From: SZAS-103 sp038316385 | GTDB lineage: Bacteria > Pseudomonadota > Gammaproteobacteria > Xanthomonadales > Xanthomonadaceae | DNA length: 64,000 nt | Direction of reading: 5' to 3' | Assembly (NCBI GenBank): GCA_038316385.1 | Contig: JBBQAN010000001.1 | Span: 1-64,000 of the forward strand | Shown: piece after piece, positions 8,825 through 18,511 of the stretch | Layout: every line of letters starts with the position of its first letter | Position numbering within the stretch: the first letter of the stretch is position 1 | Program-made: the position numbers and the translations under genes | The notes under the pieces: model-generated | Told to the model about the DNA's origin: nothing | The model's input: the letters and a program-made list of their open reading frames with translations, nothing else | Database searches by the model: none

Positions 8825-10816
8825 ATGCGCGGACTCAATCCCGACCAACTTGCCGCCGTGCGCCACGTCGATGGTCCGTTGCTGGTACTCGCCGGCGCCG
8901 GCAGCGGAAAGACAAGGGTTATTACGGAAAAAATCGCATATCTAGTGCGCGAACACGGCGTATCGGCTGCGCACATCGCCGCGATCACCTTCACCAACAA
9001 AGCCGCGCGCGAGATGCGCGAGCGCGTCGCGAAACTTTTGCCGGACAATACGGGCGAAGGTCTGACGGTGTGTACCTTCCACGCACTCGGTTTGCGTTTC
9101 CTGCATCTCGAACACGCGCCTGCGGGTTTGCGTCGCGGATTCTCGGTATTCGATTCGGACGACTCGCTCGCGCAGATCCGCGAACTCAGCGGCGTCGGCG
9201 TGAAGCCCGACGCGGTCGAAGCGATGCGCCAGCTCGTTTCGCATGCAAAAAATGAAGGCCTCTCACCGGAACAGGCCGAATCCGCCGCACGCAGCCCGCG
9301 CGAGAAGGAAGCTGCGATGGTCTATGCGCGTTACCAGGAACGTCTGCAGGCATTCAACGCGGTGGATTTCGACGATTTGATCCGCTTGCCATTGCAACTG
9401 CTCGAAGCCGATGCCGACCTTGCCGGCGCATGGCGCGAACGCATCCGCCATCTGCTTGTCGACGAATGCCAGGACACCAATGGCGCGCAATACCGCCTGT
9501 TGAAATTGCTCGCCGGGCCGCGCGGACAACTGACCTGCGTTGGCGACGACGATCAGAGCATCTATGCATGGCGCGGCGCGAATCCGGAAAACCTCAACGA
9601 ACTCGCGCGCGACTATCCTGACTTGCGCGTGATCAAGCTCGAACAGAACTACCGTTGCAGCGCGCGCATCCTGCGTGGCGCAAACGCATTGATCGCGAAC
9701 AATCCGCATGCGCACCCGAAGAAATTGTGGAGCCAGCACGATGATGGCGCGGCAATCCGCGTGTGGGCTTGCAAGGACGCGGAAGCCGAAGCGCAGCGCG
9801 TGGCAGGCGAAATTGCATTCCTGCGCGAATCGCGTTCGAGTGAGTCAAGCAAAGCCGAGCCGCGCGACTTCGCGATCCTGTTCCGCGGCAACCATCAGTC
9901 GCGCCCGCTGGAAAAAGCGCTGCAGCTGTTGCGGATTCCCTACCACCTCACCGGCGGCACCGCCTTCCTGAATCGCGGCGAAGTGAAGGACTTGCTGGCG
10001 TGGTTGCGCGTGCTCGCCAATCCCGAGGATGACGCAGCGTTCCTGCGTGCAATCGCCGCGCCGAAGCGCGAAGTCGGCGCAACCACGTTGACGAAACTTG
10101 CAGAGCTCGCGCGGCATGCGAATCTTTCGCTCGCGCGCGCGGCGATGCAGGTGTCTCTGCTGAAGAACCTGCCGGCGCGCGGTGCGAACGGACTTGCCGA
10201 ATTCACCCGAATCCTCGCGCGTCTGCGAGATAACGCCGAACGTCTCGCGCCGTCCGATCTGTGCAAACAGGTTGCCGAGCGCAGCGGCTTGCTTGCCGCG
10301 TTGCGCGCGCAATGCCGCGATGAGGCGAGCTACAAGCGCCGCCAAGGACATCTCGATGAACTCGCCGAATGGTTCCGCGATGCGCCGCCATCGGCCGGTT
10401 CGCTTGCGGCGCAGCTAGCTTTGCTCGCGCACGCCGACCGCGGCGAACCCGGCAATGCGGTGCGACTGATGAGCCTGCATGCGGCGAAGGGACTGGAGTT
10501 TCGCTATGTCTTCATCGTCGGCTGTGAAGACGGCACGTTGCCACACGAGGCGAGCATCGAGGAAGGCCGCATCGAGGAGGAACGCCGCCTGCTTTACGTC
10601 GGTATCACTCGCGCGAAGGAAGCCTTGTGGCTGTCGCATAGCCGCGAGACGAAGCGCTGGGGCAGCGTCGAACAGCGCAGACCGAGCCGATTCCTCGACG
10701 AATTGCCTGCGCAAGACTTACACCGCGACGGCGAAGATCCCGCGCGCGACGCGACCCACCGCCGCGAACGTGCGGGTGCGCAGTTCAGTGCGATCGCGGC
10801 GTTGCTGAGCGAATGA
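8825..10816 (+). CDS. rep: ATP-dependent DNA helicase Rep
   Basis: 663 residues, the normal size for Rep. A superfamily 1A 3'-5' helicase that helps replication forks pass bound proteins. Motifs in order: Q motif LNPDQLAAVRHV, Walker A AGAGSGKT, motif Ia TFTNKAAREM, Walker B VDECQDTN, motif III GDDDQSIYAWRGA, motif IV LEQNYRC, motif V LMSLHAAKGLEF and motif VI RRLLYVGITRA. ATG at 8825 gives MRGLNPDQ, matching the Rep N-terminus; a TTG seven codons upstream is less likely. Rep is favoured over UvrD by its close fit to the Rep N-terminus and its shorter C-terminus. Confidence 0.95.
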   Translation: MRGLNPDQLAAVRHVDGPLLVLAGAGSGKTRVITEKIAYLVREHGVSAAHIAAITFTNKAAREMRERVAKLLPDNTGEGLTVCTFHALGLRFLHLEHAPAGLRRGFSVFDSDDSLAQIRELSGVGVKPDAVEAMRQLVSHAKNEGLSPEQAESAARSPREKEAAMVYARYQERLQAFNAVDFDDLIRLPLQLLEADADLAGAWRERIRHLLVDECQDTNGAQYRLLKLLAGPRGQLTCVGDDDQSIYAWRGANPENLNELARDYPDLRVIKLEQNYRCSARILRGANALIANNPHAHPKKLWSQHDDGAAIRVWACKDAEAEAQRVAGEIAFLRESRSSESSKAEPRDFAILFRGNHQSRPLEKALQLLRIPYHLTGGTAFLNRGEVKDLLAWLRVLANPEDDAAFLRAIAAPKREVGATTLTKLAELARHANLSLARAAMQVSLLKNLPARGANGLAEFTRILARLRDNAERLAPSDLCKQVAERSGLLAALRAQCRDEASYKRRQGHLDELAEWFRDAPPSAGSLAAQLALLAHADRGEPGNAVRLMSLHAAKGLEFRYVFIVGCEDGTLPHEASIEEGRIEEERRLLYVGITRAKEALWLSHSRETKRWGSVEQRRPSRFLDELPAQDLHRDGEDPARDATHRRERAGAQFSAIAALLSE

Positions 10817-11030
10817 ATTTCCTGCAAGATCATTGCAAATCAATGAGTTGTAGCTCATAGAACGAGCCCATCGGCGCCATCTCGCATGCAGGTTAGGCTC
10901 ACCGACCGGGCGGCTCCGACCATCCACGTGGTCTCCCGGCTGCAGCGGCTTGATGCCGGCCGCAGCATCCTGTGTTCTTGTTTCCGACCCCCGCACACAC
11001 TACATTGCGCGGACACACAGGAGTCCCCCC

Positions 11031-12038
11031 ATGAAACGTTTCAAACTGCTGGCCTTTGCCGGCCTCAGCCTGTTCGCGTTGTCTGCCTGCACCGGCGACA
11101 AAAACCTGGCCTCCAAGGATCCTGCGACCGCCGCCAAGGACATCGCTGTTTCCATCCACGACAACGATTTCAATCGGCTCAGCCACATCATGGTGCCGCC
11201 GGATGATTATGCGAAGCTCGAAACCCGCTACAAGGACGAGGCTGCGAAGAAGCCCGCGCCGTCCGCCGAAGAGAGCAAGCAGTTCACCGACAGCGTCACG
11301 AAGTTCACAGCGCCGGACGCCGAAGACAAGCTGTTCGCCGAAATCCAGCCGAAGCTGGCCCAGGTCGGTCCGCAGATTCCGATGATGGTCGGAATGGTGA
11401 GCGGCATGGCCGGACAAAGCATTGCGCAGAACCCAAAGCTCAGTCCAGCCGAAAAGACCCAGGCGACCGCTGTACTGACCGCGATCACCAAATGGGCGAC
11501 AACCGCGCCGTTGGCCGATCCGGAAAAGGCCAAACAGGCGATCAAGGTCGTGGTCGGCACCGCGCGCGATCTCAAGCTGACCACACTCGATGCGATGCAG
11601 AAGCTCAGCTTCTCCGATGCGATGGAAAAAGCCGGCACCGGGATGGGCGGTGTGCGCAAGGCGCTCGCGGTGTACGGTTTCGACACCGACAAGATGCTCG
11701 ATAGCGTCAAGGCCGAGAAGAAGTCCGAGAGCGGCGACACCGCCGTGGTCACGGTCAGCTATTCGATGCTCGATACCCCGGTCACCGCAGACATCGCCAT
11801 GGTCAAGCGCGATGGTCGTTGGTACAGCGCCGATCTGGTCAAGAGTGTCGAAGACTCGCTGTCCAAGCCGGTTGAAGCCGCGCCGATGGCACAGGGCCCC
11901 GACGCGATGCCGCCAGCCGATGCGCCCGCGACGGGCGACGCGATGTCCGCACCGTCCGACCAGCCTGCCGAACAGCCTGCGTCGTCGGACGAAGCGCCTG
12001 CGCCGACTGCAGATGCATCCGCGTCCAACGGCGGTTGA
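11031..12038 (+). CDS. Putative lipoprotein of unknown function
   Basis: 335 residues. ATG at 11031 follows CAGGAG and begins MKRFKLLAFAG with a lipobox ending LFALSAC, so the mature lipid-modified Cys is residue 20. The middle (about 30-280) is mostly helical and soluble, with a final strand-rich portion (VVTVSYSMLDTPVTADIAMVK...GRWYSADL) of the kind seen in DUF4878/NTF2-like lipoproteins. The last ~50 residues are low-complexity Ala/Pro/Asp/Ser. No motif identifies an activity. It stands alone between rep and plsB. Confidence 0.85.
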   Translation: MKRFKLLAFAGLSLFALSACTGDKNLASKDPATAAKDIAVSIHDNDFNRLSHIMVPPDDYAKLETRYKDEAAKKPAPSAEESKQFTDSVTKFTAPDAEDKLFAEIQPKLAQVGPQIPMMVGMVSGMAGQSIAQNPKLSPAEKTQATAVLTAITKWATTAPLADPEKAKQAIKVVVGTARDLKLTTLDAMQKLSFSDAMEKAGTGMGGVRKALAVYGFDTDKMLDSVKAEKKSESGDTAVVTVSYSMLDTPVTADIAMVKRDGRWYSADLVKSVEDSLSKPVEAAPMAQGPDAMPPADAPATGDAMSAPSDQPAEQPASSDEAPAPTADASASNGG

Positions 12039-12105
12039 ACGGTCGCGATCCTGACCTGTTGATCTCTGCGGCGGCGCGCTCCGGCGCGTCGCCAGATATG
12101 CGCTG

Positions 12106-14655
12106 ATGACGGAGTCCGCCGCACCCGCCTTGTCGTCCCCACCGCGTCGCGCGCCCTTGTGGGCGCTGCTGCTTGGCAAGCTGCTTGCACCGTGGATTCG
12201 GCTGCGCATTGAGCCGGCCGACGATGTTGCGCAACTCGCCGCCGATCCACGACCGCTGTGTTATGTGCTCGAGCGCTACGGACTGTCGAATGCGTTGATC
12301 CTTGAACGCGCCTGTCGCGAGTCCGGCCTGCCCTCGCCATTGACGCCGCTGGCCGGCGATCCGCTCGGTCACAAACGCGCCTACATCGCGCTATCGCGGC
12401 GTCGCGGGGCGTGGTTCGGGCGGCCGCGCGCTCGGACCCATTCCGATGGTCTGGCGAAGCTGCTTGACCTGCAACGCAGCCATGCCGATCTGGATATCCA
12501 GTTGGTGCCGGTTTCGATCTTCGTCGGCCGCGCGCCGGATCGCCAATCCGGTTGGTTCTCGGTGTTGTTCTCGGAAAACTGGGAGATCGTCGGCCGCTTC
12601 CGTCGCCTGCTCGCGGTGTTGCTCAATGGCCGCAACACCATCGTCCGATTCGCCACGCCGGTGCTGTTGCGCAGCGCGATCGCCGAAGCGTTGTCGCCCG
12701 AACGCACCGTGCGCAAGCTCTCGCGCGTGCTGCGCGTGCATTTCGGGCGGATCCGCGCGGCGGTGATCGGCCCCGATCTTTCGCATCGCCGTCTGCTGGT
12801 CGACAAGGTGCTCGCATCCGAGCCAGTGAAGCAGGCGATCGCCGACCAGGCGCGCAAGGACAACAAGCCGGTCGAGGATTCCTGGCGCAAGGCGCATGCG
12901 ATCGCCTGGGAAATCGCAGCCGATTATTCGCATCCGGTCGTGCGCTCGCTGTCGTTCATGCTGACCCCGTTCTGGAATCGCATCTACGACGGCGTCGAAG
13001 TGCACCACCTCGACACACTCAAGGACATCGCGCCCGGACACGAGGTCATCTATGTGCCCTCGCATCGCAGCCATATCGATCACGTACTGCTGTCGTATCT
13101 GCTGTATTCGCACAACATCGTGCCGCCGCACATCGTCGCCGGCGTGAACCTCAACATGCCGGTGATCGGGCCGCTGCTGCGCAAGGGTGGCGCGTTCTTC
13201 ATCCGTCGCAGCATCCGCGGCAGTGCACTGTATTCGACCGTGCTCAGCGAATACGTCGCGTTGCTGGTCGGCGAAGGTTTCTCGCTGGAATATTTCATCG
13301 AAGGCGGGCGATCGCGCACCGGCCGCTTGCTGCAACCAAAATCGGGAATGCTCGCCATGACCGTGCGCGGCTTCCTGCGCGCGCCGCGCCGGCCCGTCGT
13401 GTTTCAGCCGGTCTATTTCGGTTACGAAAAACTGATGGAGGGCAAGAGTTATCTCGACGAACTCGATGGCCGGCCCAAGCAGAAGGAAACCGTCTGGGCG
13501 CTGCTGCGCGGCGTGTTCGGCGTGCTGCGCCAGCGCTATGGCCGGGTCGCGGTGAGCTTCGGCGAACCGATCCTGCTCGACGACATTCTCCAGCAACACG
13601 CGCCGGACTGGCGTGAACACGCGATCGGCCCGGACGATCGGCTGAAATGGCTCAGCGGCGCGACCGACGATCTCGCCCAGCGCATCCAGGTCAATATCAA
13701 CCGCAGCGCTGACGTCAATCCGGTCAACCTGCTCGCGCTCACCTTGCTGTCGATGCCCAAGCACGCGATGAACGAGGGCGACCTGCTCGAACAACTCGCA
13801 CTGTGCAAACGATTGCTGGCTGCGATCCCATATTCGGATCGGGTGACCGTCACCCACATGGAACCAACGCAGATCGTCGAATACGGCGAGAGCATCGGCA
13901 TCCTGCAACGCACCGCGCATCCGCTCGGCGACGTGTTGTCGATGGGCGATGAAACGGCGGTGCTGCAAACCTACTTCCGCAACAACGTGCTGCATCTGTT
14001 CACTGCGCCGGCATGGGTCGCCTGCTGCTTCCAGAACAACCGCCGGATGAGCCGCGCGGGCGTGCTGGAACTCGGCCGCAGACTGTATCCGTTCCTGCAG
14101 AACGAGTTGTTCCTGGCATGGACGCAGGACGGTTTCGATGCCTGCCTGGAAGCGACCATCACCCAGTTCGTGGCAGAAGGGTTGCTCAAGTTCGACGCCG
14201 CAACCGACACACTCAGTCGCGGACCGGGCCAGACCGACGAAGTGTTCCGCCTGCGTTCGATCGCGCACAGCCTGCAACAGGCATTCGAACGCTACTTCAT
14301 CGCGATCGCGGTGCTGGTCAAGAACGGCCCGCACACGCTGTCGGCTGGCGAACTCGAGAGCCTCTGCCAGATGACCGCGCAGCGTTTGAGCCTGCTGTAC
14401 GCGCCGGCCGCACCGGAGTTCTTCGACCGTACCCTGTTCCGCGGCTTCATCCAGAAGATGCGCGAGATCGGCCTGGTCAAAACCGACGCCGAAGGCAAGC
14501 TCGATTACGGCGACGAACTCGATGCCTTGGCCAAGGACGCCAAACTCATCCTCGGCCGCGAACTGCGCCACACGATCATCAAGATTACGCCAGAGACCGC
14601 GCGCGCGGTTGCACCGTCAACAGCTGGTTCCAGCGAACCCGTTTCTGCGGAATAG
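12106..14655 (+). CDS. plsB: Glycerol-3-phosphate 1-O-acyltransferase PlsB
   Basis: 849 residues, slightly longer than the E. coli enzyme (~807). It transfers an acyl chain from acyl-ACP/CoA to sn-glycerol-3-phosphate, the first step of phospholipid synthesis, at the inner membrane face. Acyltransferase block I is PSHRSHIDHVLLSYLLY (His and Asp of HX4D, near nt 13060). Block II is GGAFFIRRSIRG, block III FIEGGRSRTGRLL, and block IV follows near VVFQPVYFGYEK. The N-terminal ~300 and C-terminal ~350 residues are the extensions typical of gammaproteobacterial PlsB. The gene appears monocistronic. Confidence 0.96.
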   Translation: MTESAAPALSSPPRRAPLWALLLGKLLAPWIRLRIEPADDVAQLAADPRPLCYVLERYGLSNALILERACRESGLPSPLTPLAGDPLGHKRAYIALSRRRGAWFGRPRARTHSDGLAKLLDLQRSHADLDIQLVPVSIFVGRAPDRQSGWFSVLFSENWEIVGRFRRLLAVLLNGRNTIVRFATPVLLRSAIAEALSPERTVRKLSRVLRVHFGRIRAAVIGPDLSHRRLLVDKVLASEPVKQAIADQARKDNKPVEDSWRKAHAIAWEIAADYSHPVVRSLSFMLTPFWNRIYDGVEVHHLDTLKDIAPGHEVIYVPSHRSHIDHVLLSYLLYSHNIVPPHIVAGVNLNMPVIGPLLRKGGAFFIRRSIRGSALYSTVLSEYVALLVGEGFSLEYFIEGGRSRTGRLLQPKSGMLAMTVRGFLRAPRRPVVFQPVYFGYEKLMEGKSYLDELDGRPKQKETVWALLRGVFGVLRQRYGRVAVSFGEPILLDDILQQHAPDWREHAIGPDDRLKWLSGATDDLAQRIQVNINRSADVNPVNLLALTLLSMPKHAMNEGDLLEQLALCKRLLAAIPYSDRVTVTHMEPTQIVEYGESIGILQRTAHPLGDVLSMGDETAVLQTYFRNNVLHLFTAPAWVACCFQNNRRMSRAGVLELGRRLYPFLQNELFLAWTQDGFDACLEATITQFVAEGLLKFDAATDTLSRGPGQTDEVFRLRSIAHSLQQAFERYFIAIAVLVKNGPHTLSAGELESLCQMTAQRLSLLYAPAAPEFFDRTLFRGFIQKMREIGLVKTDAEGKLDYGDELDALAKDAKLILGRELRHTIIKITPETARAVAPSTAGSSEPVSAE

Positions 14656-14792
14656 GCCGTCGCATCGCGGGTCGGATGCACCGCACCAACGCCTGGGTTT
14701 GGTCAATCTCCGTAGAGCTTCGGATACATCGCGATGCTGTTGAACGTGATCGTCGGGCCGTTGTCCCTTTCCTGGACTGGAAGTTGGCTCGA

Positions 14793-16940
14793 CTACTGGA
14801 CATTGAGCGTGACGTCGTCAATCACGAATGACGTCTGCAACGATCCGTTCTCGTTGCCAGTGAACTTGATCGTTACGGTCTGCCCGATGTAAGGCGACAT
14901 GTCGAAGTTGTGTGCCGTGTACCCGCTGGCGGCATTGAGGTTCGAATATTCGGCCAGTTGCGCAAGTTGGTTGCCGGACGAGTCGAGAACCCGCACGATC
15001 AAATGATCCTTCACCTGCGTTGTCGTGGTTTCGGCGGTGTCGATGTGCAGGTAGAACTTCAATGTGGCCGACGTATGGCCCGCAGGAATCGTGACTTGTT
15101 GCCATAACGATTGGGCCTCCGCGGCGCCCTTGCCATTCAGCCATACATCCCAGCTACCGATGTGCGGCGGTTCTGATGGATTGTTGTTGATCACTCCGGT
15201 TGACGCAATCCAGGGCGCAGCTTTACCTGTCTCGAAACCGGGATTGCCAAGCAACTGCGACGTGAGACGGCCGATTGCACTACTAAGCTTGATACTCCCT
15301 AGACCGCTCGACAAGTCATACCCGGGCTTAGCGCATTGCGCTGGCCCCCTAAAACCCGAAGAGTTACAACTAGAAGTGATGTCGTGGAGGTCCCTCGGCA
15401 GTAGTTCGTCGTAGATCATCGATCCCGCGAAACCCAGATCGGTGCCCCTGACCGCGATTACACGCGCCCACAATCCCACGAACAGTGAAGTTGAAAGAGC
15501 CGTGCCACCGATCTGTGCGGACGCCCCATTGACCACAATCTTGGCACCCGAATTCGGGTCGGCATCGAAGGCGACATCGGGCACGGCGCGAGTAGTGACA
15601 GACGGAAAGGACAGGGAAAGGTCCGCGTATTGCCAACTTGGCATTGGCTCGAATAAGCTCGGACTGCCTCCGGTTTCACCCCAGACGGTTTCCGTTTGCC
15701 AACTGGTCGTCGTTGCTACCAGGCTAGTGCCAGCCACTGCGACCACGTACTGAGAAGACGCCGGCCAGCTTGGCGTACGACCTCCGTCGCCGTCGCCACA
15801 TTGGTCCGCACCATCGGGGCTAGCGTCGCCGGCCGCGACCGAAAACGTCTGCCCCTGCGCAACGGCCGTCTGGAAGATTGCATCATCGGCCGCCGCCGAA
15901 CCATCGCTCTGCGCATCGGTCTCGCACTCGCTGAACGCGACGCTGATGATTTTCGCAGTATTCGCAGCGACTGCAGCATTGATGTCAGCGGTCAGGCTGG
16001 AATCGGTGAGGGTCGGCACGTTGTAGAACACCAGCTTTCCCACTTGCCCACCAGCCATGCCGACGATGTCCTGGCTTTCCAGATCCCAGGTACTGGTGAG
16101 GCTGGTATCGCTGCCGGTGCCGCCCGTGTTGACAGTCTGGGTGGTGACGGTCGCAAGGCCGTTGTTGGTGGTGAAGGTGTTGAGATCGGCGATGGTTTGG
16201 GTGAGATCACCCTGGGTAATGATGCCGATGGCCACGCCCGCCGCCGTCGCCACACCAGTACCGCCGTAGATCGATGCGAACTCGAGCGGGAAGTGGCCAA
16301 CCCTCGGATGGGCTTGCATGGTGACAGCACCCAGGCGCAGCGCCTGTGCGTGCGGCCGATGCACAGTCTGCAATCCGACCACCGCGAGCACGGTGTCCTT
16401 CAAGGCGAGCGGGATGTGCGCATCTTCGGTGTTCGCATACGCGATGCGGCCATCATGCGTGCGCACCTGCGCGAACGATGTGCGGAATGCGACGCCTGCG
16501 GTGAGCGCCGTGCCGTCGGCCGACACCAGCAACCGGTTCGGCGCGATCGTCACGTTGCGGAAGCCCCTGCCGGTCAGGTAGCTCGCGACGGCCTGTGCCT
16601 GTTGCAATGTCGGCGCATGGTTGGCGAGGAACTGCGCGCTGCTCATTGGCGCCGCACTATTGCCCTTAGCCGCATTCGCGACAACCGCATCGAGCGCGCC
16701 CTTGTTGCGCAGCTTCAGCGCGACTTCAACATGGATCGGCTGCTGCATCGGCAGCGCGCCAATGGCTGCGTCGCCGCGCGATAAAGCCGTGGCGTGCGCT
16801 GCGATCAGCGAGCCGGCAGAGGTAGCCGCATTGGCGATGCCCGCAGTTATCGCGCAAAGCGCCGCGCATACGGCCAGCGCGAGACGCGTCGTCATATTGA
16901 TTCGGCGAATGCGCCGTTCCGATGTTGTGGTGATGCGCAT
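14793..16940 (-). CDS. S53 (sedolisin/xanthomonalisin) family protein with probably inactive catalytic site
   Basis: 715 residues from ATG 16940, preceded by GGAGGA. A signal peptide ends near GIANA. A pro-kumamolisin domain (~60-220) is followed by the S53 fold (~240-560) and a C-terminal jelly-roll domain ending IDDVTLNVQ. Sedolisins use a Glu/Asp pair spaced four apart and a Ser in GTS. Here the first pair reads STWDLES (Thr284 and Glu288 in the two positions), and the Ser motif reads GGTALSTS with Ala481. The oxyanion Asp in AAGD and the calcium-site region near GYDLSSGLGS remain. Fold and secretion are clear; proteolytic activity is doubtful. Confidence 0.88.
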   Translation of the reverse strand: MRITTTSERRIRRINMTTRLALAVCAALCAITAGIANAATSAGSLIAAHATALSRGDAAIGALPMQQPIHVEVALKLRNKGALDAVVANAAKGNSAAPMSSAQFLANHAPTLQQAQAVASYLTGRGFRNVTIAPNRLLVSADGTALTAGVAFRTSFAQVRTHDGRIAYANTEDAHIPLALKDTVLAVVGLQTVHRPHAQALRLGAVTMQAHPRVGHFPLEFASIYGGTGVATAAGVAIGIITQGDLTQTIADLNTFTTNNGLATVTTQTVNTGGTGSDTSLTSTWDLESQDIVGMAGGQVGKLVFYNVPTLTDSSLTADINAAVAANTAKIISVAFSECETDAQSDGSAAADDAIFQTAVAQGQTFSVAAGDASPDGADQCGDGDGGRTPSWPASSQYVVAVAGTSLVATTTSWQTETVWGETGGSPSLFEPMPSWQYADLSLSFPSVTTRAVPDVAFDADPNSGAKIVVNGASAQIGGTALSTSLFVGLWARVIAVRGTDLGFAGSMIYDELLPRDLHDITSSCNSSGFRGPAQCAKPGYDLSSGLGSIKLSSAIGRLTSQLLGNPGFETGKAAPWIASTGVINNNPSEPPHIGSWDVWLNGKGAAEAQSLWQQVTIPAGHTSATLKFYLHIDTAETTTTQVKDHLIVRVLDSSGNQLAQLAEYSNLNAASGYTAHNFDMSPYIGQTVTIKFTGNENGSLQTSFVIDDVTLNVQ

Positions 16941-17137
16941 GTCGTTCCTCCGCAGAGGCAGACGTCCATACGGCGAATCTTTCGATGCGAACATGATCCG
17001 CGCTTAGCGACGCACGCAGGCATGCAGCTCGTACAGGCGATACCGGGAATCCAACGCTACGCCCAAAATGAAGGGGCGTCACGGATCGGACTGATTGCGT
17101 TCATGCTGCGGACTGGCTTTGTGCCGCTTCGCCGTGA

Positions 17138-17344
17138 TCACGCGTCCAGGTCGGGAATCAGCCGGCTTTGCAGCCGCGCGATCGTGTCCTTGATCAGCAG
17201 CTTGCGTTTCTTCAGGCGCCGCAATTGCAGCTCGTCCATGCGCAGGTCGGCAACCAGGCGGTCGATCGCGGTGTCGAGATCGCGGTGCTCGAGCTTGAGC
17301 TGGTTGAGCTGGGCGCGGATGTCGGCCGGATCGTAAGGTTGCAT
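17138..17344 (-). CDS. YdcH-like DUF465 small coiled-coil protein
   Basis: 68 residues, almost entirely one or two charged helices, with the DUF465 pattern: leading short segment, LKLEHRDLDTAIDRL, then LRRLKKRKLLIKDTIARL. Members are small cytoplasmic proteins of unknown function, common in proteobacteria. It is divergent from ttcA, about 95 bp away. Confidence 0.85.
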   Translation of the reverse strand: MQPYDPADIRAQLNQLKLEHRDLDTAIDRLVADLRMDELQLRRLKKRKLLIKDTIARLQSRLIPDLDA

Positions 17345-17439
17345 GCGGGTTGCGCACTCTGCGCCTGAGGCATCCAGAGCTTACACGGAGCGCGCGGCGC
17401 GCGCGCGGTAGAATGCACGCCCATTCCGAAGTGTGTCCG

Positions 17440-18363
17440 ATGAACCTTTCCGCCCACCCAACCAGCGTCGATCGCGCGGTCGATCCGCCAGTGCGCGAAC
17501 GCGCCGGCAACGAGCAGCGCGCCGAACACGAGCAACACAAGCTCAGCAAGCGCCTGCGCCATCAGGTCGGCCGCACGATCGCCGATTTCGGCATGATCGA
17601 GGACGGCGACAAGGTGATGGTGTGTTTGAGTGGTGGCAAGGACAGCTACACGATGCTCGACGTGCTGCTGCAATTGCAGGCGAAGGCGCCGGTGCGTTTC
17701 GAACTGGTTGCGGTGAACCTCGACCAGAAGCAACCGGGATTCCCCGAGCATGTGCTGCCGGATTACCTGGACTCGATCGGCGTCGCACACACGATCATCG
17801 AGCAGGACACCTATTCGGTGGTGAAACGCATCATCCCGGAAGGCAAGACGATGTGCTCGCTGTGCTCGCGGCTGCGACGCGGCGCGCTGTACGCGCATGC
17901 CGAGCGCGAAGGCTTCACCAAGATTGCGCTTGGCCATCATCGCGACGATCTGGTCGCGACGTTCTTCCTCAATCTGTTTCATCACGCCAAGCTGGCGACG
18001 ATGCCGCCGAAGTTGCGCAGCGACGACGGCAAGCATGTCGTGATCCGCCCACTCGCGCGCGTCAGCGAAAACGACATATCGGCGTACGCGTCGTACAAGC
18101 AATTCCCGATCATCCCGTGCACGTTGTGCGGCACGCAGGAGAACCTGCAGCGCAAGCAGATCCGCAACATGCTCAATGCTTGGGAACGCGAATCGCCGGG
18201 GCGTACCGAGCAGATCGCGCGTTCGCTTGGCAATGTCAGTGCTGCGCAGCTCGCCGATCCGTCGTTGTTCGATTTTCTTGCACTCGCCAAGCGCAGCGAT
18301 GCGCCGTTGCCTGATGCGCATGCGTGGCTTGCGAGCGATTCGCACGCGGAAAGAGATGACTGA
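17440..18363 (+). CDS. ttcA: tRNA 2-thiocytidine(32) synthetase TtcA
   Basis: 307 residues. An ATP-dependent, Fe-S-dependent enzyme that thiolates cytidine 32 in certain tRNAs. The PP-loop is SGGKDSYTMLD (near nt 17630) and the cluster/active cysteines are in CSLCS and CTLCG. LGHHRDDLVATFFLNLF is the family signature. The start at 17440 (MNLSAHP) fits the family; an in-frame ATG nine codons upstream cannot be excluded. Confidence 0.95.
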   Translation: MNLSAHPTSVDRAVDPPVRERAGNEQRAEHEQHKLSKRLRHQVGRTIADFGMIEDGDKVMVCLSGGKDSYTMLDVLLQLQAKAPVRFELVAVNLDQKQPGFPEHVLPDYLDSIGVAHTIIEQDTYSVVKRIIPEGKTMCSLCSRLRRGALYAHAEREGFTKIALGHHRDDLVATFFLNLFHHAKLATMPPKLRSDDGKHVVIRPLARVSENDISAYASYKQFPIIPCTLCGTQENLQRKQIRNMLNAWERESPGRTEQIARSLGNVSAAQLADPSLFDFLALAKRSDAPLPDAHAWLASDSHAERDD

Positions 18364-18371
18364 TCTTCCAT

Positions 18372-18475
18372 CTCCTTGCGAATGCAGGGAGACCGGACGG
18401 GGTGAGACGCGCACAGCGCCGAGCCTTTTCCAGTAAAAACACCCCTCCCAACCCTCCCCTGCATTCGCAAGGGAG
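18372..18475. repeat. Inverted pair of palindromic repeats between ttcA and rdgC (copy B pair)
   Basis: CTCCTTGCGAATGCAGGGAG at 18372-18391 recurs inverted, with near identity, as CCCTGCATTCGCAAGGGAG at 18457-18475. On the inner side of the right copy is the C-rich tail CACCCCTCCCAAC (18440-18452); the left copy has a degenerate G-rich tail (ACCGGACGGGGTGAG). The two tails face each other across about 50 bp. This is the same architecture as the pairs in the ole cluster, here with no gene inside. Transcribed, the pair would form a long hairpin and might act as a terminator for ttcA. Confidence 0.7.
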
Positions 18476-18511
18476 GGCTATATCGTTCTCCCTTCAACAC
18501 CCGGAGTTTGA

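Noticed and set aside
10843..10858. Short palindrome ATGAG-N6-CTCAT after rep as a terminator
   Set aside because: A 5-bp stem without a T-run is too weak to call.
12391..14571. A 726-codon open frame on the minus strand opposite plsB
   Set aside because: It is the antisense of a clear PlsB gene; His/Gln/Arg-rich composition without any family motif is typical of GC-rich shadow frames.
14706..14792. In-frame sequence after the S53 gene's TAG stop (DNGPTITFNSIAMYPKLYGD, then TGA)
   Set aside because: It looks protein-like and follows an amber codon, but the jelly-roll domain already ends normally before the TAG; about 28 codons are too few to claim readthrough.
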